Positions 6,741 through 10,956 of a stretch of DNA of 10,956 bases are shown piece after piece. The notes beneath the pieces are model-generated. The model worked only from the letters and a program-made list of their open reading frames with translations. It did no database searches and was not told the DNA's origin. The DNA is from Methanoculleus sp. Its GTDB lineage: Archaea > Halobacteriota > Methanomicrobia > Methanomicrobiales > Methanoculleaceae. The stretch is taken from the NCBI GenBank assembly GCA_028698765.1, contig JAQVVW010000022.1:1-10956 (forward strand), read 5' to 3'. The position numbers and the translations under genes are program-made. The first letter of the stretch is position 1, and each line of letters opens with the position of its first letter.

Positions 6741-6766
6741 CTCCCGAAAGATTGTCTGATCGGGAG
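6741..6766 (-). terminator. Hairpin downstream of the NCS2 permease
   Basis: Inverted repeat CTCCCGA ... TCGGGAG with seven perfect base pairs, extended inside by AGA/TCT around a TTG loop. It begins ten bases after the permease stop codon on the minus strand. It is not followed by a T tract, so it may act as a 3'-end stabilising structure rather than a true terminator. Confidence 0.45.
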
Positions 6767-6775
6767 CGCGCCCCT

Positions 6776-8062
6776 TCAGCCCGAATCCTCTGGTCGCCGA
6801 CGGTAGACAAGATGCTCGAGCACCAGGGCCACCACAATACCCACCACAAACCCGTTCGTGATCAGCGGGCGGACGAGTGCCGGGAACCCCGCGGCGACCT
6901 CTGCAGGCAGGAACGCCACCAGCGTCCCGAGGAGGAGGGGGATGCCGATGATCAATCCCTCATTGAACGTCCTGACCGCCCCGCTCTCCTGGCCGAGCAT
7001 CAGCCCCGCTGCGATCTGGGAGGCCATGACGTAGGCGAGGACGACCCCGATGACCGGCCCGGGGATGCTCGCAAGGCCGCCGATGGCGAGGGGAGATAGG
7101 GCCATGAGTGCGAGAGCGATGCCTGCCGGGACCAGGGCGAACCGGGACGCGCACCCGGTCGCGGCGATGACGCCGGGGGAGAGCGAGAAGTTCACGGGGC
7201 CGATCACCCCGCTGAGGCCTGCTGCGACGTTTCCGAGGCCGGTGATGGTCACCCCGCGGTTTGTGCGCTCACCCATCTTATCCGCCCCGAGAAGGCCGCC
7301 CACCGACTGGATGGATCCGAGGTCGTTTACGGCGAGTGCAAGGAAGCAGATCAGGAACGCTGCAAAGACTCCTGCATCGGGCAGGGCGAGCGGCGCGAGC
7401 AGGCCCGGAGGGAGTGCGAGCATCGCGGTGCCTTCCGGCGGCAGGGGAACCGGACCAAAGAGGACGATGTAGGAGAGCGTCCCGAAGATGATCGCCCAGA
7501 GCGCCAGGGTCGACTTCCATATCCCCTTCAGGAGTCCGCTTGCGACGAAGAGGATGAGAGCGAATGCGAGGGCGAAGAGGAAGGTCTGCGCCGGGGGAAC
7601 CGTGCCGCCCCCATCCGTGATGAAGTTGAGGATGGTGGGTGCGAGGGTGAATCCGATGAGCATGAGGACGACCGCGATCACCCGGGGCGTGAAGAGGCGT
7701 TTGATATACTCAAAGAGGCCAGTTGCCGCTATCCCTGCAAGGAGGAGCCCGCCGATCACCAGCGACGCATTGATGGCGGGAAATCCCGCACCAATGCTTG
7801 CAAGGATGCCGATCAGGAGCACCGTTGCCGGGCCGAGCACCAGGGGAAGCCTGTGGCCGAGGTAGATCTGCGCGAGCAGCACCAGGGCGACGAGGAGAAA
7901 GAGTTTCTGGAGGTATGGGACGACCGACCCTTCGGTCTGGAGGGCGGCCACCACCCCGCCGGTGATGAGAATGAGCGGCACGCTCACCGCGAGCCATTGC
8001 AGGCCGAAGATGAGGAGCGATGCCGGTCGCGGCCGGTCGTCGATACCGTAGGTGAACTCCAT
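6776..8062 (-). CDS. NCS2-family nucleobase (uracil/xanthine) permease, divergent
   Basis: Integral membrane transporter of 428 residues, probably nucleobase:cation symport. The N-terminus YGIDDRPRP...LLIFGLQW (5-23) is the typical NCS2 entry before the first span. GHRLPLVLGPA (69-79) matches the TM3 region, and FLALAVNDLGSIQSVGG (240-256) with NFSLSPGVIAATG (291-303) corresponds to TM8 and TM10. About twelve to fourteen hydrophobic segments fill the chain, and the C-terminus ends in a short basic, soluble tail. At the TM8 site where UraA has a substrate-binding Glu (as I align it), Asn246 is present, and the TM10 Glu is replaced by Leu294, so the substrate may differ from uracil. The ATG at 8062 has only a weak ribosome-binding site. 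No biosynthetic partner gene adjoins it. Family is firm; substrate is open. Confidence 0.9.
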   Translation of the reverse strand: MEFTYGIDDRPRPASLLIFGLQWLAVSVPLILITGGVVAALQTEGSVVPYLQKLFLLVALVLLAQIYLGHRLPLVLGPATVLLIGILASIGAGFPAINASLVIGGLLLAGIAATGLFEYIKRLFTPRVIAVVLMLIGFTLAPTILNFITDGGGTVPPAQTFLFALAFALILFVASGLLKGIWKSTLALWAIIFGTLSYIVLFGPVPLPPEGTAMLALPPGLLAPLALPDAGVFAAFLICFLALAVNDLGSIQSVGGLLGADKMGERTNRGVTITGLGNVAAGLSGVIGPVNFSLSPGVIAATGCASRFALVPAGIALALMALSPLAIGGLASIPGPVIGVVLAYVMASQIAAGLMLGQESGAVRTFNEGLIIGIPLLLGTLVAFLPAEVAAGFPALVRPLITNGFVVGIVVALVLEHLVYRRRPEDSG

Positions 8063-8171
8063 TGTAGTGGTTCCCGGCGAAACGACCGGCCCGGGGGTGG
8101 AGCACGGGGGCGTTCCGGCCTGTAATCAGGATGTTCTTCTTCCCGGCTCCATAATAGTTTCCTATTCTATC

Positions 8172-8198
8172 AAGAGATGTTCTGAGCCGGAATCTCTT
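8172..8198. repeat. Inverted repeat AAGAGAT / ATCTCTT
   Basis: Seven perfect pairs around a 13-base loop, in the permease upstream region. Function unknown. Confidence 0.35.
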
Positions 8199-8233
8199 CG
8201 TAGCCCCCTACCAATTCAGTATATCTGTTGTAA

Positions 8234-8282
8234 CCCCACCCCGCCCGGCCTTCGGCCTCCTCCCCCTTCCTGCGGGGCGGGG
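8234..8282. repeat. GC-rich foldback with nested hairpin
   Basis: The outer stem pairs CCCCACCCCGC (8234-8244) with GCGGGGCGGGG (8272-8282): ten of eleven positions match, with one A-C mismatch. The loop contains an independent hairpin GGCC-TTC-GGCC (8247-8257). In the middle of a non-coding stretch, this is a strong predicted structure on either strand. Confidence 0.55.
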
Positions 8283-8548
8283 GCAGTGCGTGGGGATAGC
8301 CGGTGGGAAGCCGTGTCCGATTTTCCGCGACAATGCGAGGGAGAACAGCCGGGTGAAACTTCAGATGCGTTCCTCCTCCGACCTCCCTCCCTCCCTCTTG
8401 CAGGATAAACCCCCGGCGCCGTCTCATGGTCGTTTCCGCAAACCGATGGTTTGATGCACTGTGGCCGGGAATTGATCGGTATGCTTTCACCCGGTCATGC
8501 GACTGAATCCTCCTGTATTCGTCCCGGCATCGGGCGGAGGGCGCGGGT

Positions 8549-9475
8549 ATGAACGCAGTCGAGGTCCGGGGGCTCTCGCGGTCATTCGACGGCCGTGATA
8601 TCCTCCGCGACGTCTCGTTCACCGTCGGGCACGGGGAGATCTTCGGTTACCTCGGCCCGAACGGCGCCGGAAAGACCACGACAATCCGGATCCTGCTCGG
8701 CCTCCTCGCCCCCGGCACGGGCGAGGTCCGGGTCCTCGGGAGGGATCTCGCCGCCGACGACGATGCGCGTGCGCGAGTCGGGGTGCTCTTCGAGAACAAC
8801 GGCCTTGTCGACCGGATGAGCGCCGCAGACAACCTCACCTACTACGCCGGGCTCTACGGCGTCGATGACCCGGCGGAGCGGATCGACGAACTCCTCGCGC
8901 TCGTCGGTCTCGCCGACCGGCGGGACGACCCGGTCGGGACGTTCTCGACCGGCATGAAGCGGAAACTCGGGATCGCCCGGGCGATCCTCCACCGCCCGGA
9001 GGTCGTCTTCCTCGACGAACCCTCCTCCGGCCTCGACCCCGGCGCGCAGAGGATGGTCCGCGACCTCATCCTCGAACTCTCCCGGCGGGAGGAGATGACC
9101 GTCTTCTTAAACTCCCACCACCTCGACGAGGTCCAGCGGATCTGCTCCACGGTCGCGATCCTCGCGGGAGGGAGGATCCGCGCCTTCGACTCGGTGGAGA
9201 ACCTCACCGCAGCATTCGGCCGCCCGGCCGTGACGGTCGCGCTTGCCGGTGCCGGCGCCCGCGCGTGCGAGACCGTCGGAGGACTGCCGTACGTCACGGA
9301 GTGCGGCGTGGACGGCGACCGCCTCCGATGCACCCTCGCCGATCCGGCCGCGATACCCGACCTCATCGCGGCCCTCGTCGGGGCAGGGTTCCGCATCGAG
9401 GAGGTCCGCCGGTCGTCGCGGTCGCTTGAGGAGATCTACATCGAGCACGTCGGCCGGGCGGAGGGCGGTCCATGA
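8549..9475 (+). CDS. ABC transporter ATP-binding protein (ABC-2/NatA-like)
   Basis: Cytoplasmic ATPase subunit (308 residues) driving an ABC-2 exporter. The Walker A loop is GPNGAGKTT (36-44), the signature is STGMKRKLGIARA (133-145, the STGMK variant common in NatA/CcmA-like exporters), Walker B is VVFLDEP (152-158) with a D-loop SGLDP, and the switch histidine lies in NSHHLDE (188-194). The Q-loop position reads FENN (81-84), with Glu rather than Gln. Residues from about 220 on form the extra C-terminal domain seen in this subfamily, including SLEEIYI near the end. The ATG at 8549 has GGAGG eight bases upstream. It overlaps the permease gene by four bases (ATGA), so the two are co-translated. 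Substrate unknown. Confidence 0.94.
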   Translation: MNAVEVRGLSRSFDGRDILRDVSFTVGHGEIFGYLGPNGAGKTTTIRILLGLLAPGTGEVRVLGRDLAADDDARARVGVLFENNGLVDRMSAADNLTYYAGLYGVDDPAERIDELLALVGLADRRDDPVGTFSTGMKRKLGIARAILHRPEVVFLDEPSSGLDPGAQRMVRDLILELSRREEMTVFLNSHHLDEVQRICSTVAILAGGRIRAFDSVENLTAAFGRPAVTVALAGAGARACETVGGLPYVTECGVDGDRLRCTLADPAAIPDLIAALVGAGFRIEEVRRSSRSLEEIYIEHVGRAEGGP

Positions 9476-10164
9476 GCACGCTCTCCGTCATCGCCCGCCG
9501 GGAGATGGGGCTTGCTCTCCGGAACCGGAGTATCCTCATCTCGGCGTTCATCTTTGCCATCTGGTTCCCGGTGATGTCGGCCCTCGGGATCGCCGCGGGT
9601 GCAGGAGACGACGCCACGATCCTGGCAGGGGGTATCGCAGCAATCACCCTCTCGTTAGGGGTCTTCATGGGCTACCTCTTCTGCGCCGATGCCTTCCTCC
9701 GGGAGAAGCGGGACGGCAGCATCGAGACACTCCTCTGCGCACCGGTCTCGCTCCAGCGTCTCTGGGAGGGGAAGGCCGCAGGAGTCGCCGTTCCGGCCTA
9801 TCTGATGACCCTCGTCTCGGCCGCAGTAACTGCCGCCGCGGTCTCCACACTCACCGGGATTCCGGTCGCCACCGACCCCCTGCTCCTCCTCCACCTCGCG
9901 GTCGTCGTCCCGGTCTGGATCCTCGCCGCGGCAGGACTTATCGGCGCGGCCCAGCTCGCGCTCGGGATGCGAGAGAACCAGATCCTCGGGTTTGTCTTCA
10001 TATTCGGGTTCTTCTTCCTCATCTTCGCGCTCCGGGGGGTAGTTCCCGGCCTCTCGGTGACGACGGAGGGTATCTTCGCGGCTGCCGGGCTCGCGCTTCT
10101 CGCTCTTGCCCGCTTCATCGCCGGGAAAGTGACGAAGGAGCGGATCGTCCGGACGATTCCGTAA
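9472..10164 (+). CDS. ABC-2 type transporter permease
   Basis: Membrane subunit (230 residues) partner of the preceding ATPase. Six hydrophobic spans are visible at about 22-42, 48-70, 103-128, 138-163, 171-190 and 199-218. The cytoplasmic loop FLREKRDGSIETLLCAPVS (75-93) is the hallmark of ABC-2 permeases and contacts the ATPase. The N-terminal amphipathic stretch IARREMGLALRNRS is also typical. The start codon overlaps the ATPase stop, and GGAGGG lies 5 bases upstream of the ATG. The protein is short, so a homodimer is expected to form the channel. The substrate cannot be told from sequence; such pairs export small molecules, lipids or ions. The stop is 20 bases from the convergent hydrolase stop. 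Confidence 0.92.
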   Translation: MSTLSVIARREMGLALRNRSILISAFIFAIWFPVMSALGIAAGAGDDATILAGGIAAITLSLGVFMGYLFCADAFLREKRDGSIETLLCAPVSLQRLWEGKAAGVAVPAYLMTLVSAAVTAAAVSTLTGIPVATDPLLLLHLAVVVPVWILAAAGLIGAAQLALGMRENQILGFVFIFGFFFLIFALRGVVPGLSVTTEGIFAAAGLALLALARFIAGKVTKERIVRTIP

Positions 10165-10169
10165 AAAAA
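10163..10169 (-). terminator. T7 terminator of the serine hydrolase gene
   Basis: Seven T residues on the minus strand, starting 14 bases past the hydrolase stop and overlapping the stop codon of the convergent permease gene. Good archaeal-type oligo-T terminator. Confidence 0.6.
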
Positions 10170-10183
10170 TGGAACGGGCCGAC

Positions 10184-10956
10184 CTACTGCCCGGCCGCCG
10201 TCCCTTCCCTGAGATACCGGAGGACCGGGGCGAGGACCTCCTCATTCACCGCGCCTGCTTTTGCCGCAGAGTTGCTGTTCATGGCGATGTAGGTGTCCTT
10301 CTCGGCCCAGTAGTAGAGTATCGTGTACGAGCCGTAGTACCCGCCGGTATGGCCGTAGAGGGTCAGGCCCTCCGATGCGTTCTGCTGCGTGAAGTATCCG
10401 TACCCGCATCCGACGCTCAACTCCCCGAGACCGGGCACCGTCCCGATCTTCTGAGACTGTGGGGAGGTGTTCTCCATCGCCGCAAGCGATGCCGGGCTGA
10501 TCAACGCTCCCGAGCGGAGTGCACGGTGGAACCTGTTGAGATCGGCCGTCGTGCTCACGATATCCCCGGCGCCCCGGTCGAACTGGATGTAGAGGTCGCT
10601 GAAGTCCATGACGGTCCCATCTTCATCGCTCTCCAGGGCCCGCATGTGTGGACCGGGGATGTGGTTGGTCCGGTGGACGAACGTGTCGTTCATCCCCGCC
10701 GGGACGAGGATGTTGCGGGTGACATAGTCCTCGTAGGGAGTTCCGGCCGCCTCGTCGATGATCAATGTCAGGAGGATGTAGTTCACGTTCGAGTAGGTGT
10801 AATCCGTTCCCGGCGGATAGAGGGGGCCGGCCTCGAGGCCCTGCCGCATCCCTTCCTGGTAGGGAATCGGGGTATCAGGGTTCATGTACTCTTCGAGGAC
10901 GATCGCGTTCTCGTCGTAGTCCGCGATCCCGCTCGTGTGGTCGAGGAGGTGGCGGA
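10184..10956 (-). CDS. Serine hydrolase, class C beta-lactamase/PBP family (5' partial)
   Basis: C-terminal 257 residues or so of a beta-lactamase-family (penicillin-binding-protein fold) serine hydrolase. The frame runs off the window at 10956, so the N-terminus, any signal peptide and the catalytic SxxK are not seen. The visible part starts with RHLLDHTSGIADY, the LLxHTSG motif just after the SxxK helix. YSN at 10795-10787 (minus strand) is the second catalytic motif, GAGDIVSTTADLNRF is the usual SAGGLxSTxxDLxRF segment, and HTG (10351-10343) in GHTGGYYG replaces the KTG triad, as in esterases and DD-peptidase-like members. Methanogens lack murein, so a beta-lactamase or murein peptidase role is unlikely; an extracytoplasmic or cytoplasmic esterase/peptidase is more plausible. 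A single gene, ending in its own terminator. Confidence 0.92.
   Translation of the reverse strand, partial: RHLLDHTSGIADYDENAIVLEEYMNPDTPIPYQEGMRQGLEAGPLYPPGTDYTYSNVNYILLTLIIDEAAGTPYEDYVTRNILVPAGMNDTFVHRTNHIPGPHMRALESDEDGTVMDFSDLYIQFDRGAGDIVSTTADLNRFHRALRSGALISPASLAAMENTSPQSQKIGTVPGLGELSVGCGYGYFTQQNASEGLTLYGHTGGYYGSYTILYYWAEKDTYIAMNSNSAAKAGAVNEEVLAPVLRYLREGTAAGQ

Larger units (their letters stand above)
8063..8548. other. Long intergenic region between divergent permease and ABC operon
   Basis: 486 bases with no convincing gene. It contains a seven-base inverted repeat AAGAGAT...ATCTCTT (8172-8198), a strong GC-rich foldback (8234-8282), a CCTCCCTCCCTCCCT tract (8382-8396) and the upstream sequence of the ABC operon. 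A TATA-like AGTATATC at 8219-8226 lies over 300 bases from the ABC start. It may hold divergent promoters, a long leader or a small RNA, none of which can be proved here. Confidence 0.6.

Noticed and set aside
8063..8548. CRISPR array, insertion sequence or attachment site in the long gap
   Set aside because: No regularly spaced direct repeats, no transposase fragment and no duplicated tRNA end could be seen here or next to tRNA-Ile.
8170..8622. 150-codon minus-strand frame over the 8.2-8.6 kb gap
   Set aside because: It overlaps the well-supported start of the ABC ATPase gene, and the remainder consists of low-complexity GC-rich sequence.
9243..10292. 349-codon plus-strand frame across the ABC operon
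   Set aside because: Arg/Pro-rich product typical of an off-frame reading of high-GC genes; the overlapping ATPase and permease frames have clear motifs.

Overview
This is a high-GC window from a euryarchaeon, most likely a hydrogenotrophic methanogen of the Methanomicrobiales (Methanoculleus-like). The evidence is a family B DNA polymerase of archaeal type, a ferredoxin-linked indolepyruvate oxidoreductase, a tRNA-Ile without an encoded CCA, archaeal TATA (box A) elements at the expected distance from several starts, and poly-T terminators. The genus is a guess from composition and gene content, not from a search.

Layout: 3-1352 (+) is the C-terminal half of DNA polymerase B (5' end outside the window). 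It converges on a small gene of uncertain family at 1373-1786 (-). Two + strand genes follow, each with its own TATA box: 2043-2675, a soluble protein whose centre resembles the S24/S26 (LexA/signal peptidase) fold but lacks the catalytic serine, and 2791-3768, a secreted bactofilin-like beta-repeat domain fused to a multi-span membrane domain, probably leaderless. Next is the iorA-iorB operon on the minus strand (6236-3883). A 344-base gap holds two palindromes and the promoter of tRNA-Ile(GAT) at 6581-6653. An NCS2-type nucleobase permease (6776-8062, -) ends next to a hairpin. A 486-base non-coding stretch (8063-8548) contains a strong GC-rich foldback. A two-gene ABC-2 exporter operon (8549-10164, +) converges on a serine hydrolase of the class C beta-lactamase/PBP family (10184 to the window end, -; N-terminus outside).

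Functionally these are mostly independent units. Only iorAB and the ABC pair are clear operons (ATGA overlaps in both). I found no CRISPR array, insertion sequence, integrase, toxin-antitoxin pair or recognised defence island. The items most worth a second look are the possible catalytically dead S26-like protein, the possible inactive Mrr-like small protein, the membrane-tethered bactofilin-like protein, the permease with unusual residues at the substrate-site positions, and the palindrome and foldback in the two larger intergenic regions.
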